Below, one piece after another: positions 12,938-27,300 of a stretch of DNA of 64,000 nt. Source of the stretch: Harmonia axyridis (lineage: Eukaryota; Arthropoda; Insecta; Coleoptera; Coccinellidae). The position numbers were made by a program, and so were the translations under genes. The DNA is taken from assembly GCF_914767665.1 (NCBI RefSeq), contig NC_059501.1, positions 38,044,501-38,108,500 of the forward strand, in the 5' to 3' direction. Positions within the stretch are counted from its first letter, which is position 1; the number at the start of each line of letters is the position of its first letter. A model generated the notes under the pieces. That model did no database searches. It was given only the letters and a program-made list of their open reading frames with translations, and was not told the origin of the DNA.

Positions 12938-13505
12938 CTCCTACACAGGTGAAGACGACCAGCGACTATAGAGTTTGGGTTGTGGTTAGTTTGGCAGGTA
13001 ACTGGTAGTAAAGGTTTATAAAATAGTGCCTTGAATTCGTGAAAGTATGAAGCTCATTATTTTATATTTTGTTCAGGATAATACAACTTGTCATCCATTG
13101 GCAGACACTTATGATAGTTGCTACCTCGTGTCAGACACACCCAAAATTTATAATCACAATTAAAAAATGGAATTTTAAAATTATTACACAAAGAAAAATA
13201 TTTTTAAATGTGGAAAAAATTTATTCGTGTTCAATTTATTATAATTAAAAGGTGTCTGACAGGGGGTAGCAACTGTCATAAGTATATAAGTTTTTTTAAG
13301 TTATTCCGAAGAAAAAATAAAAAATTGAGCTTTATACTTTAACGAGTTTAAGGTACTATTTTATGTATAAAATATTACCTTGAATTTCCTAAAGTATAAA
13401 ACACAAATTTTTATTTTTTTAAAGGTGTACTTTTACTACCTGTTACCTGCCAAAGTAACCATAATGCAAACTCTTTAGTCGCTGGCCGTCTTTAACTTGT
13501 AGGAG
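12938..13505. mobile_element. Foldback element
   Basis: The left arm (from CTCCTACACAGGTGAAGACG) and right arm (to its diverged complement at 13505) share AGCGACTA.AGAGTTTG and TTTGGCAGGTAAC. An inner pair, GTGTCTGACA and GGTAGCAACT, continues the fold. The arms are about 230 bp and the spacer is short and AT-rich. No ORF and no clear target duplication. Confidence 0.6.
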
Positions 13506-13859
13506 AGTTTTTCCATGTCCAATCATCTATTCACGGCGCCAATGTTAAAGAATTTAGTTTTTCTTATTCCGGCAAAACATGATTCGCATCAAAAAATGTT
13601 TCGCCAAATTATAATTATCTTAACTGCAATAATAATAATGAATTGAAAGTCGACTGATCATTGAAACTTTTTTGAGATATTCTGGCTTGAAAGTTTTTTA
13701 TTAATCGTTCTTGAAATTATTTTAGGAATCTTGAAACGGGAAAAAATATTTCAGTTTGTTGAAAATTTATTATACGTTGTTGAAATGGCAAATATTTCTT
13801 TGGAAATTTATTGTTTTCGTTCATTTTTTATATTTCTCTCTTCGCGGTGGTTCTTTCTA

Positions 13860-14060
13860 GCTATGAATTTCTTTAAAGGCGTCCACCTTTTTTAAATGCA
13901 ATGCTGCTGGTTTGTCTGGATTAGGATGTATTGATAAATTAGAGATGGTTGTATCTGTTGTTATAGGTTTTCTAAAAATATCAAAGGAAATTTTATTACT
14001 ATTCTGAATTGAAGTTATGTCAGGAAAATTGATTATATTATTTAATTTTATTCGAATCCA
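13860..14060 (-). pseudogene. Reverse transcriptase fragment, Penelope-like
   Basis: The - strand ORF contains ISFDIFRKPITTDTTISN followed by a His/Pro segment and AAL. It resembles the conserved stretch after the catalytic core in Penelope-like and related retroelement proteins (family consensus FDIYRKPTxTDxxI). Only about 65 residues remain. The class assignment is from motif memory and is tentative. Confidence 0.5.
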
Positions 14061-14079
14061 GCTCCTTCTCGGGCCCACA

Positions 14080-15229
14080 GAAGGGGGCTCTGAGGCCCAG
14101 GGCCCAGGATAGGACCCAAAGAAAGAAGAAGAATATAATAGACCTTAGGTACATTTCTCGGACCTATGTTAATACCTATACCACTCTCTAGTGAGAAATA
14201 GATCTATGTTCTCAATTTGAACAAAATAACTGACATAATTTTGAATGAAATGAATAGTTCGTGAAATTTACAAATGATGAATATTTCAATGAAAAGGAAA
14301 CATGTTTCACTGTCACTTTTCAAATCATATTATATTCTAAGAGATATTTTTTATATTAGTCTAAAAAGAAATGTTCACCCAAACCTGAAAGTTTGGAATC
14401 ACGATGCACAATTCTTGATGATTTATTTTTATTCAATTCGAATGAGAAAACAGTACTTGGATAGCAATTATTTCTGCAATTAACATCATTTCAATTTTAA
14501 CTTCAACAAAGTAATTGAAATGTTCGTGGGGTATTGTCTGAAACAAATGGTAGTGATGTGATGTCGATAACACTATAATGCTCACTTAGGAATATAAATC
14601 AACAACTAGATAACTTGGGCTGCTTTTTTACCACATGAAACTAATAATGCTGTAAAAAAAAAACATCATTCGATTTCCACACTAATATAATAAATATTTT
14701 CTCAGAATATATTTATGGAAAATAATATTGCATTTATATACAATAGAGAATGTGGCAATTTATATTCATTAGTATTTACATACTGAAAAATATAAATTGC
14801 CACATTTTCATGTCATTACAATTTATATTATAAAAGTTGAGAAATTGAAAATGAACTTCACATTATATAGGTAGCATGATGGCATAGTTCATAAAAAACA
14901 AATTATCAGAATAGAATGTTTACTCCCAACCACTATCAACGACTTTGTCATCTAAAAATAGTACGTGGGCTAAAAAATATTCTGTGATGAGTACTTGAAA
15001 GCAAAATGTTCCTCTCGCGTTATTCAAAAAAAGGAGATTGAAAAATGATTATTCTTCACCGGGATATTTAATCTATGCTTAATTTCTAATAGAATAATAA
15101 ATACTTCAAACCATTCTAATGATATGCGGTGAATGGAAAATAATTACTTAGTAATTAAATATTCATATTAGTTAAGTTTTGAACATCCACTGATAGTACC
15201 TATTGAGTTTCCATAGTTTGATTAATATC
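14080..15229. other. Dystrobrevin 3' UTR and intergenic sequence
   Basis: Downstream of the dystrobrevin stop codon on the - strand. A short hairpin (ATGTGGCAATTTATATT near 14750 pairing with its complement ending near 14808) lies within it. Several - strand AATAAA hexamers are possible, for example at 14422-14427. I cannot say which is used. Confidence 0.4.
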
Positions 15230-15352
15230 TTATCTATTAACCCATTGCTTTAATGCTTCCTCGAACTGTATCTTGTCCTGATTTTGTTCTTTCATAATTG
15301 GAAAATTTTGTCCATTTTCATGTTCTTGTGGAAATTGTTTGGACTTCATAGG
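15230..15352 (-). CDS. Dyb: Dystrobrevin terminal exon
   Basis: 40 codons plus TAA (15232-15230). The acceptor is TTTCAG just after 15352. It joins in phase 0 to the exon ending at 18678 and ends the protein with a charged helix-like tail (QFEEALKQWVNR). Confidence 0.8.
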   Translation of the reverse strand, partial: PMKSKQFPQEHENGQNFPIMKEQNQDKIQFEEALKQWVNR

Positions 15353-18300
15353 CTGAAATAAGATATTATCAGCATAATACAAACATATATAATTATTCCA
15401 TTCAAGTTTTTAATAAAATTGATACAACGAGGTATTTTGTTCCGAGAATGGTCGTAAATGATTGAGCTGAACTCACTAAAAAAAATCGAGGTTATAATAA
15501 TTCCTGTCACGATGGTGACTGAAAGGGAGTAGTTTCTGTTTAGAATCATAAAGTTAGCATAGGATTACAAATCCTAATTTACTACTCTGCTGAACTTGAG
15601 CATACTAGGGTAGAATTTTTAAGTGAAATTGATTGTTAAAATTTAATATAATGTAGAATCCCATTCATTTTTTCCTGTAAATAATTGACATATAGTCACC
15701 AGAATGTTTGAGGAATTGATGTACAGGGTGGGCAAATTTCGATGTTTTAGCACTACAACTTTTGAACCAGAGGAGATAGACAAAATCTGATACCCACTTC
15801 TCGATCTCTTTTTCTGAGAAACTAACAAGGGTAGTATACATTTTTGGCCACCTTCTTTTGTTTTCGAGTTATAAGCGAAAATTGGAAAAATGGCGATATC
15901 GAAAAACATTTATATCTCCGCTAATACTGATGATAGAGCTCTGAAATTAAAACATTATACAGGCACTTTTTTACGTAGAATCCAGTGGCGTGCTCGTATT
16001 TTCAAAAGGGTTTTTAATTACGAAGCTATGACCCAAAGTTATGTTTTTTTAAATGAGAACACTAGATTTTTGTGCCATTTTCTGAAAGCTGAATTTTTCC
16101 TGATTTCAAAAATATATAACATCGTATGATTCGTATCAAAATGAATAACAGAAAATGGTCAAAAACCTTTTTTTCTCAATATTTCTATGGTTTCAACTGT
16201 TGATGAGCCTTCCTATAACAAGAGCAGTGTCCTTCCGTCAATCTGATTATTTATATGCTTTTCACTTATTTCTACAAAATTCGAATCTATATTTATTTTA
16301 GTTTCGAAAAAATAAACGAACTTGGAAAAAAGGTTCCTAGGTAGCTTGAACACAGTTTCAAATATTCATCTATTGAAATATCGAGAAGAGGTGACGACTG
16401 TGCATTGTGCAATTGTTGTCATTATTAGGTAAAATATTATTTCTTGTTTGTCCCTTCGTAATTAAAATGTTGAGTTCAATCAGATATGCATTGTTTCATA
16501 TGCTGTTTAAAATGGATTGGTACTTGTGCGTATTGATTCTGGAGACCTATGTAAATAATCTCCTGATACATGCATCTCATTACAACTCTTTCGATTGAAA
16601 AATTCGATCTTGTGGTTTCTCCGTTATTTCCAAATCAATTTTTAGATTTAAAATTTATAAAACATATCTAGATTCGAATTTTGTAGAAATAAGTGAAAAG
16701 CATAGAAATAATCAGATTGACGGAAGGACACTGCTCTTGTTATAGAAAGCTCAATTTTTCTGTGTTCATCAACAGTTGAAACCATAGAAATATTGAGACT
16801 CTTAGGTGAAAAGAGGTTTTTGGCCATTTTCTCTATTATTTATATTGATCCGAATCATACGATGTTATATATTTTTAAAATCAGGAAAAATTAACCTTTC
16901 AGAAAATGGCACAAAAATCTAGTGTTCCCATTTAAAAAAACATAACTTTGGGTCATAGCTTCGTAATTAAAAACCCTTTTGAAAATACGAGCACGCCACT
17001 GGATTCTACGTAAAAAAGTGCCTGTATAATGTTTTAATTTCAGAGCTCTATCATGAGTATTAGCGGAGATATAACTGTTTTCGATTTCAGATTTTGTCTA
17101 TCTCCTCTGGTTCAAAAGTTGTAGTGCTAAAACATCGAAATTTGCCCATCCTGTACAGTGGCACCTACTTCTATTGTAAATAAATCTTAAGAAGTGTTTT
17201 ATTTGTTCTTTAAAGTATCGAAGGCATGTCGTTTCTGTTTTAAATCTTACTAGATTTTACTAAGGCTAGAGAACGCTCGAAAACTTGCACGATGTGTACC
17301 ACATGCAACATGCACCATGTGCGTGTAACCTGTTAAACGATCGAGAATATTCCATGATGAGAACCACCTTGAATTTCTCCGAATCACGAAGTATTTTGTA
17401 GGCGGTAAAGACTTAACTTTTTATTAGACAAAGGATGACTTACTATTTCCCCGATACCAGAGTGATGTGTGGGTGTGGCTCAGATGGATGGAGAAAAATT
17501 AGATAACCATGTTAAAAAGAGACGAGGGGGTAGTCATCGGTCAGGCCCGGTGCACACATCCGACTTTTGCAGTTGCGACGCCGTTGCCGTGTCGTACCTA
17601 TTCGATGCACACATACATACTACACCGGCGTGGTTGCGGAGCCGGATCAATTCAATGCGCACTAGTTTCCCATTCAGCATCGTGAATGTAATACTTTCTG
17701 GACTTATTTGATTATAGTATTTGTTGGATCATAAAAATTTAAAACTTTTTCAGTTTTTCATGATTTCTACGAAACTGTCACTCATATGATCTTGAAATCT
17801 CTAGCTGTTTCAAAAATTGAATTTAAATTTTTATCAATGAGAGTTTGAATAAGACACTTTATTACTTTCGCAATAACTATAGACAATGATAAAATCGTTC
17901 GGAAGAAAATATATAGGCTATCAGCGGACTCACCGATCATGGGAACTATTTCTCATGATCGGTGAGTCCGCTGATAGCCTATATATTTTATAAATTTATT
18001 GGGTAGTAGTATGTTGTTCTCATCAATTCTTCGAACAACAGTATTTTCAACAATTCATCTCTATAGATGAATTGTTGAAAATACTGTTGTTCGAAGAATT
18101 GATGAGAACAACATACTACTACCCAATAAATTTTTCTGATGACATCAACTCATTTTAGTTTTTTTAATGAAGAACTCGATATCCAATTCCCTCTCTACCA
18201 TTGTGCGAACTCACGACAAAAGTCGTATGTGTGCACAGGTCAATATAGAAAAGAGTACTGAGAGATTGCATGTACGACTGCGGCCCAGTTGTACCACAGG

Positions 18301-21300
18301 CCGCAAGTACGACACAGCAACGGTGTCGTAACTATAAAAGTCGGATGTGTGCACCGGGCCTTATACTCAGGCGGGTCGCGAACTGAAAGTTAGACGAGTA
18401 CCGAATAAAAAGTTACATGTAGACGACGGTATCCAAAAGACAGTCGACGATGGTTTCGTTTTATTAAAAATCAAATTCTAAAATTACAGATATTGTGACG
18501 AAATTATAGACATATGTTTGGAGAAAAGAGCTCAGAAGTGATTTGGTATTAACCTAAAACATATTTTTTTCAGTATCAGATGACATTTCATGCATAAGGA
18601 AGTGACTACGTTCATTCTCTAATTGATATATTTTTATTTAATTAATCAATTAGATTTAGAATAAAACTTTTGAGTACCTGTTGTCCAAAAGCCCTTTGAT
18701 TACAATTTGTTCTATTATATGCTCCATATTCTTCAGAATTATAGTTTTGTGATCCGTTACCAGAATGATTTTGCTGAACTGCCGAGAACATATTTTGCTG
18801 GGAACCATAGTGTTGGCTCAAGGGATGTTGTTGGTACTGATAACTATTATGTGAAAAACCTGAAAAGAAATTCAATTAGAAAATTTGATGGAATTGCGAA
18901 TTATTTATGATAATAATAATGTTGAGAATTTAGTTATATATTTTTTGTATTATAGTATCAATATGTTAACATTAATAATATACTAAATACTATGCCATAA
19001 AGGTAGGTCACGACAGCGCAATATCATGGTCTTATTTTCCCAACGTTACGGCTCAGGAAAGTAAGTAACGTGCGTTCATTTAAATTCATGGTCAAGAGTG
19101 CTGTGGAGAAATTAGATTGGATTTTCTGTGATTACAAGTAGCGCTTAGCTCAAATTTTTCACAGCATTCTTGACCACGAATTTAAATGAACGCACTATAG
19201 AATGAATCGTTCTCTATGAACGAGCATGGGAAAAATTTATCACAATTACGAGATCCCTTTCAACGTGATCATACACGAAAGTACGAGTTAAGGTTGTAGG
19301 TAAGCTTCAACATGCACACAACGAGAAATAAGCAAATGCAAAAGCAAGCTAGAAAAAATGAAAAGCATATTTTCGTGGTCGATTTTTGAGAGAATTAATT
19401 TGATGAAAACCGCAGCCTCATAAATTCGACTTTTTCAAGTTATAGGAGAAAATTGGAAAATTCCGTTAAAAGTAAAGTTCTTATAACTTCTTTATTAATG
19501 GTGCTATAAACAGGAAACAAAAACATTCTACATACACTTTCTTAGGTAGCATCCATTGGTGTAATCATTTGTTTATTGCAATTAGTTTTGAAGACATAAT
19601 ACAAACTCATGTTTTTCCATTCCATAGTTATTTATGCAACAAGTGCAAAAAGTGAATGTGTTGTCCAACTCGGCCTAACGGCCTCGTCGGACAATTTCAC
19701 GTCGAGTGCAATAAACAATTTTTGCACGAGTTGCATACAACATTTTTTCTACGTTCATGCAAAAAGCAAAAATGATTTATTGAGGTGCGGCACTAGGTGT
19801 AGGAAAATGAAGAGCGCAACTTGAATACTTTATTATTAATATCGATTTGCATTGAAACAGGAACTAATACGTTACGAACAATTTAACTCAAACTTTATTT
19901 TTACCCTCAATGTTGAAAGTGAATGAACAATTGGTGCAATTTTCAATATGAATATTTCGTAGTGAAGTACTTTTTAAATCCACTTCTTGATTTGTTACTG
20001 CTGTAAACGTACTAGTACTTGGTAACTGAACATCGTTATTTCCTTCAGGCTGAAATATTTGTTTGTCATGATGACAGCACGTTGAAGTAGAATGACAGAT
20101 GAGTGCAATAAAAACTTTATTGCACTAGTGCAATGTAGAAAAAAATATATAACATTTGTTATCAAACTAATTAGCATTCTTTTAAATTCGAGGCCAAGAA
20201 TGCTGTGGAGAAATTCGAGTTGATTTTCTGCGACAACGAGTAGCACTTAGCTTGTACCATATCACGAACATTTGTTTACATACTTCGAATCTGGGAAGAA
20301 TTTGGTACAAGCTGAGCGCTACTCACACTCACAGAAAATCAACTCTAATTTCTTCACAGCACTCTTTATTTTAATAAACGCTCGTTGTAAAAATCATAAA
20401 AAGTTTGAGTTTCAAACAACAAATCAACCAGGTGCCTATCTATGATAATAATCTGTGAGCTTCAGATAATGAAAATATTCGGAGACCCCCAAGGTCTCGG
20501 AATTCATCACCGGATAAACATTTTCAAATTGATAAATGTTGTTTTTTTAATGTTACCAAACAAAAAAATCTAACGGAAATCTTGGTTGGCACGGAATATT
20601 TTAATTATCTTAAGTTGACAAATTATCATACACGTGGTTGATTTGCAGTGTGAAACTGAAACTTTTGTTGATTTATTGTTTGATAGGAAATTAATATATC
20701 ATGTTATACAGGGTGAGTCAAAAATGTGTACCGAGCATTCTGGGGGTTATAGCACTTTGAAAAGTAAGTATAGTTTGATGAATAAACTTATGTCTCCCTA
20801 AATATGCATTTTGGGCCATAAGTTTATTCATCAAACTATACTTATTTTTCAATGTAGTATCACCCCCACGAAAGGTCGGTAAACATTTCTGACTCACCCT
20901 GTATATTATTGAAGAGAGGAAAAAAGCGATTTTATTGAAGTGTTTATGGTTCACATTTAAAAAAGAACATAATTTTATCCAATTTTCTCTTATCACCTGA
21001 AAACAGTTGAAGTTATAAGGTTGCAGTTTCCACCGAATTAATTATCCCAAAAGTCGATCCCGAAAATGTGATCTTCACTTTTTTCTAGCTCAAAAGGATT
21101 CTGATATCCCCTCATTAGACAACCAATTTATACTTTATGTGGTGAAAACTCCCATACTTGATATTTTTCTGAAGTTCCAACAGGTGGCTGGCTAGGTATC
21201 CTGACCTAACGTCTATGAACTTTTACCTTTGGAGAAAGAAGATAAAGTGAAGTACAACTTCGTACATCGAACAAAGTTTGGTCATCGCAGGACCGCCAGA

Positions 21301-24300
21301 GGAGAAATGAATGGATAACAAAGTTTACTGATACTCAGAAAGCCACGTGATGGTAATCCCTCTTAGGGTTCCTTGGTTATTTAAGTTTCACCTCGCAAAT
21401 CTCGTGCATCATGTTTTATGGTAGGGAGAGTTCAAATACCTTTATATCAAATTGATCTTCAGAGATGATATCCGAAGTTCTACTGCTTCGGTTTTCTATG
21501 GACTTTTTTATAAAATCCTTTACGTCTTATTATGCAAATGTCTACCATTGTGTTTATCGAAATTTGATAAATTTCTCACCAACCTGAATGCGGAGCGTTT
21601 GAAAGCACATTCATAACTATTGAAGCAGATATATCTGACTTAGTTTGGCTTCAGTTGTTAATTTGTATTTGTATATATCTTTTGGCTCGTAGTTCCCACC
21701 TGATTTTGATAATGATTGATTTGATAATCGATAATAACTTATAATTTCCTTTTTGACATTTCGTCACAATGTATTGTATTTTTCGAATGTTGAGCCATGA
21801 ATGTTCTCAAACGATAAGATTCGACTAAACTGAATGATGACAAATCCGTTCTCAAATTCTTGAAATTCTCAGGGTAGGTTCGGATCTCAAATGCCGCAGT
21901 TAGGTTCGTTAATGGGCATAATAAGGGGTTCCGTCAATATTACCGATCAAAATTTTATTTTCCTGTAAATTCCAAACCTGCATATTCAATCGAAATGGAA
22001 ATTTTCTTCAGGATGTAAATCGACAATTTCAAGCATAGTGCAAAATTTCAAGCTGACTGCATAATGAGAACCATAGATTATTCAAGTTATTCAAGAAGAA
22101 TATCCCAATTACCCAATATTGCCGTGAAACTGAACCGACGGAATTGAGATTCTGGGTGTTCAAATGAAATAATAATTTCAAATATAATGCAGACTTTCCT
22201 GCACATCACATAATCAGAACAATAGAAAATTCAAAAAAATATTAAAAGAAAATTCTAAATACTGAATATTGATACCAAATTTGATCGAGTCGAGATTCTG
22301 AGCGTATATACAGTGTGTCTCATTCAAAAGTATCCACCCTCAATAACTCAACAACGACTCAGAATTTATGAAAACAGTCAGACAGGTCGATTTTTAATTA
22401 CAGGGGGTGGGGGACATGATCTGGGATACAAAGCTTGTTTCTACTAGCAACCCCATCAGGAATTTGAATGGGGAAAGTGGGTAGTTTTGTAGCACAAATG
22501 TATGCTCGGATTCATAATTGTATAAATCTGCAGTTTGTGTTCTATAAAGTGAATATTCACAAAGTTCCACAGGGTGTTTTTTATGGAATTATGGTAACGA
22601 TAAAACTAAATGAAACAGAGATGTTCTAATTGATCGAATAATTACTATTGAAAGAAAAAATATTTTTCAACAAACAGTATTAGTAAAAATTTACCACAAA
22701 TGTATGAACTTGGATAACTCAAGATTTTCAAATCGGGACCTACCGATTCTACGTATAAAAAGAGAGGGGTCACTCAATCAAACCCTATACCTATCTGAAA
22801 TGAATACTTAATGATTTATCGGGGAAGAACTCTAAATTATAGAAAAACCGCAATTTCTAATTAAATGTAGTAGTTTGTGACTTCCGGAAAACATAAAAAG
22901 GAACTAAAATTCGATGATTTGACATTTCATGAATTTCTCAATAAATCATTCGTAATTAAGAATTTCATTAGTTTGAGGGTTTCTCAATAATGCTAACGAA
23001 CAAAAATTACAATTCATGAAATGTCAAATTTAATTGTCCAAACATCGAATTTCAGTTTCTTCCTGTGTTTTCCGGAAGTCACAGACTACTCCACACAGTT
23101 AGAAATTGTGGTTTTGCTTCATCAAAAGTTCTCCTAAATAACTCTTAAAGAATTCATTTTAGGTACAGGGTTTGCTTAAGTAACCCCTCCTATTTTATTT
23201 TATACGTAGATTTGACTGAAATAATACAAAATATAGGTTCTGATTTGAAAATCTTGACTTTGATGAATTTGAGTTGTCCATGATCTTCTGATAATAGTAT
23301 ATTGTGCAACAAGTGGGGAAAGTCCAACTTTTCTCGCGAGTGTGGAAGTTTGTGGCACGAGCCTGAAAGGCGAGTGCCGCAAACACACGAGCGAGAAAAT
23401 GACTTTCTCCACATGTTGCACACTATACTTTTCCTACAACTGCACAAATTTCAATAATTCAAGTAATGGACTTGATTCAAATCAAAATGACGTGCGTTGA
23501 CAGTATGTGCTTATTTATTGCGTTTCCATAGAAACGACTCAAAAACCCAATTTCATTGGTCTACCAAGGGAGGTGTGGGCAAAGTGCCGTGGGGAATAAT
23601 ATTTCCCACAGTATGCGCAATACATAGTTTTGCAATTGATTAAACTATGCAGAATACGCTACTTTTCATAGCAGTTGTAGGAAAACACCTTTTTCTGCAG
23701 AAATATTAAAAAAAAACGTCCTCAGCGCCACCAATTTTCCCTTAGAATCCATTCAACTCATGAATCGTTGAGTTTTCACCCAAGTTATGGCAAATAGCTG
23801 AAATTGTCATCAAATAAGCTATTTCTTGATACAATAATAAACTGGGTGTGCCATTTTAAATAAGAAAGTAGTAGTCTGAAAATATTTTTGCCTCAATGCC
23901 CAAAACCAAAATATGCAAATTTTCTGCACGAAATTATAATTAATTCTCCATTAATTCAGTTTTAGATTAATTTGAATCGCGAAAAAATATCTATCCGCGA
24001 AAAAATATTGTGCGGGAAGGAGTTAAATATAAAAAGCAATTTCAAGCTTCGTGCAGAATTCAAATAGAATATCGAAAAAAATAAGGGAAGCACTGACATT
24101 AAGCTTTTGTCATTCGATATGCATCAATTGCAACTTTGAATACCACAAATATTCAGTTCTGTGGCCTTTAATGGCGTAAATGGACGCGTTCAGCAGACTC
24201 AACAGTTGTGGAACAGTTGTCAATATTCTATGAATTTTCTGTTGAACGCATTCTATCAGTTTCCGCTACGGAGCGGTTGCCATCTTTGGTAGCGATAAAT

Positions 24301-27300
24301 TCGCTACCAACATGTTAAATTCGTTACTCAACATGTTATCAGAAAGTAGCATAAAAAAAATTTTTACGCTACTTTTTGATAACATGTTGAGTAACTGACA
24401 TAAGTGACAGTGATTTTGGGACGAAATTTAAATTTCAAATATAGCAATGGAAACTGAAACATATACGTTTATTAACATTCGGAAATGTTACTCTGAATAA
24501 ATTTCCCATATATTGAAGAATAAAAAAGTAATAAAACCGAAAGCAAACTTGGAAATTAAAATCGATATTATAACAGAAAATTGTCTCTCATCACAACATA
24601 AACTTCAAGCAGAACCCAAATAACCTATTGCTGTCAAGAATATCTTTCTGATGAACGAGTCCATTGAAATACAATCGAGCGAGCGCTCAAAAGCTCCCGA
24701 CTTCAGGTCAGTGCTTTTCTTAAATTTTTCTGATTAATATATCTCTTAATACGTAATATTTTCATAAGCGATCTGACCCCCTTTGTGGCATAGACAAGAT
24801 ACTCATGCCATCGTACGAGAAAATCAACAAAAACTCTGATATATTTATTGAAATTAACTCTTGCAATACAAGTACAAGTGCGCTGAATTAGTTGGGGCAG
24901 GTGAGATGCCGCATTTTCAATTAATATAAACTTATCATTGTAAACTTCTTGTTCATTGACAAAGAAAAGCATGTCCTATATTATTTTTTTCATTATTTCT
25001 CGTTATAAAATGAAATATTAGAAGGTATAACGTTTCATACTTTCATGTGGATTGCTCCCAGGTGAATTTGCTTGTCTCGCCCTCAATTCTGCTATGAAAT
25101 TCGCATCTTGTTCGTAACGTCTTTGAAGTTCCTCTTGCCAACCACTATCACTTTCATCTTCGCCGTCATCCTCAAAATCTGGAGACAAAAATTATTCGAT
25201 GAAGAGAATACTAATCAATAAATATATCATCATTTTATTTATTGATCATAAAAAACCCTTCAGTTTTTAACATTTTTAATAAAAACTTTTTTTCACACTA
25301 TGGCTTCATGAAGATAACATTTTCAATTGAAACTGGAAAGAATGGTCAGGACTTATTGATGAGGTAATAAAAAATAATTAAAGGCATAAAAAATCGCATT
25401 GAATAATGATTGTAAGCCAACCCATAAAGTATCCAATATGTCATATTGCAATGTATCAAAACAAAAATAGAATTGTAGCTTCTATTCATTTATGCTATTC
25501 ATATTAATAAATTTTCATAATATACAACAAAAAGAGATTTTAAACGATAATAAATCTGAATTCAACAAATTGATAATAATTTTAATTCCTTGAATCGCAA
25601 GCTTGTTCTTAAAAATCATCAGTTAAGCAAGGTTAGCAATGATATCATTCAAAAATGTTAATCAGGTGGAAATATTAATTTTTTGAAGCCATGATGTGGG
25701 AAAAAATTTGGTTTTCTTATTGTAATTTGTGAAAATTGAAATTGATCCATTAGTTTTATTTGGAATAGATTTCCGTCAGTATAGTTCGAATCGATCAAAA
25801 ATTTATGAACAATTTTTATTTAATGAATTCCTTTTTTTCAAATGAACAACCGACAAATTGAAAGCATTCTTAAAATAATGTCCTTGTTCAAGTGAAATGG
25901 CATTACGGAAACATAATATATTAATTGAAGTATTCCACAGATTCAAGCAATTTAAACATGAAATGAATTGAAAATTTTAATTCGAATCATTAAGATCAAA
26001 AATGATTTGTTTGAATGACTGACTTCATTACTAAAACAAAGAGCAAATAAAAAGGTGCAGGATTTGTGATTGTACGAAATGCAGTGTAACACAATTCTAG
26101 AACTACAAATGCTCGAAATATAACTAATAGATAATACCTAAAATATAAAAACATGCATGACCACAATGGACATTCAAAAGGAAAAAATTAATTAAATATT
26201 TTGTAAGATTCGTTAAGTTAGACGGTGAATATGATATGTAGATTAGTGAAATGGCAACAAACATGGAATAAGTCAACCCAACAATAATTATTTTTTCTTT
26301 TTTCACAACGAAGGGTTTAATGAACTCCTATGGAGACAAGAGGTAATTTTTAAAAACTGTAAATTTTATATTATGGTATATTATTAGTTAAAGTAACAAG
26401 AAATTCATTATTTTTCCAATAGATGGCTTTATTTATCTGAATCTCGTACAGTGACTTAATAAACCACAGTGGCGATACGCGTGGTCTCGTTTTTGATTGG
26501 CTGAGCCTAAATATGGCGGCTTTTTGTTTACATTCTCTGTTTACCTGATTTTTGGAATTTATTCAAAATGTAAGGCCTATTTTATTGAGCCACTGTAGTA
26601 TTTTTCTGTTGAATAAATGTCAGTTCACTTCAGTCAATTGTATCCTTAAGTTATATGGTTAAGCCATATAGTTCGCCATTTTGGGCTGAATTGGAACGAA
26701 TTGTCGCCACTTTTCTGGCAGTTTTATGATTGGTTGTCTCAGTTTAGTTTGAGCGCGCGTCAAAGATGGATACTTGCAAAGAGGAAATACGCTATATTTT
26801 ACAGTTTTTCTTCGATTAATGCGAAAATGTAAATACTGTAACAGTCAATCACGAGCAATTTTGGTTTCGTTGATTCCGTTCTAGTAATTTCGATGTCAAA
26901 GATGCACCATGGAAGGCCAATTGTCGTTGAATCGCAGCAAAATGTACCCATTTTGGAACAGTTGGTGAAAAGTGGATCACTTACGACAACGTCAAGCGAA
27001 AACGGTTGTGGTCGAAACGCAGTGAGCTGATGGTCAGGAAGGTTTTTCTGTGTATTTGGTAGGATTGGGAGAGACACCTTATAATCCAGGAACCAAGTGT
27101 AGTGTTCCTACCCATGACGAACAATTTTGCAGGTGGAAAAATAGAGGCTTGTGAAAATCGACTGTCTCGATTTTAGCAATAGGGACGACGGCTTCAATTA
27201 GAGTGGCCTAGTGATATTACCTTTAAAATGGCAATAAGTTATGGAACCAAATCTTGCATATTTGACCTAAATCGGGTCATTTTAACTATGGTAATTAAAG

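Larger units (their letters stand above)
17544..18360. mobile_element. Non-autonomous DNA transposon, GGCCCGGTGCACACATCCGA ends
   Basis: The inverted ends begin GGCCCGGTGCACACATCCGA at 17544 and end with its near-exact complement at 18360. Subterminal blocks (GTTGCCGTGTCGTA and TACGACACAGCAAC) also pair. The flanks are TCA and TTA, which would fit a mutated 3-bp Harbinger target, but this is not firm. The interior holds two perfect hairpins. Confidence 0.7.

Noticed and set aside
13860..14060. Host gene exon
   Set aside because: FDIFRKPITTDTTI is a retroelement motif and the frame ends quickly without splice sites.
15643..16129. 79-88 aa ORFs near a foldback end
   Set aside because: They come from the conserved non-coding arm shared with 57841-60389.
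24703..24972. 89-aa - strand ORF next to a dystrobrevin exon
   Set aside because: Lies after a good splice donor, matches no family I know, and is not in the dystrobrevin frame pattern.
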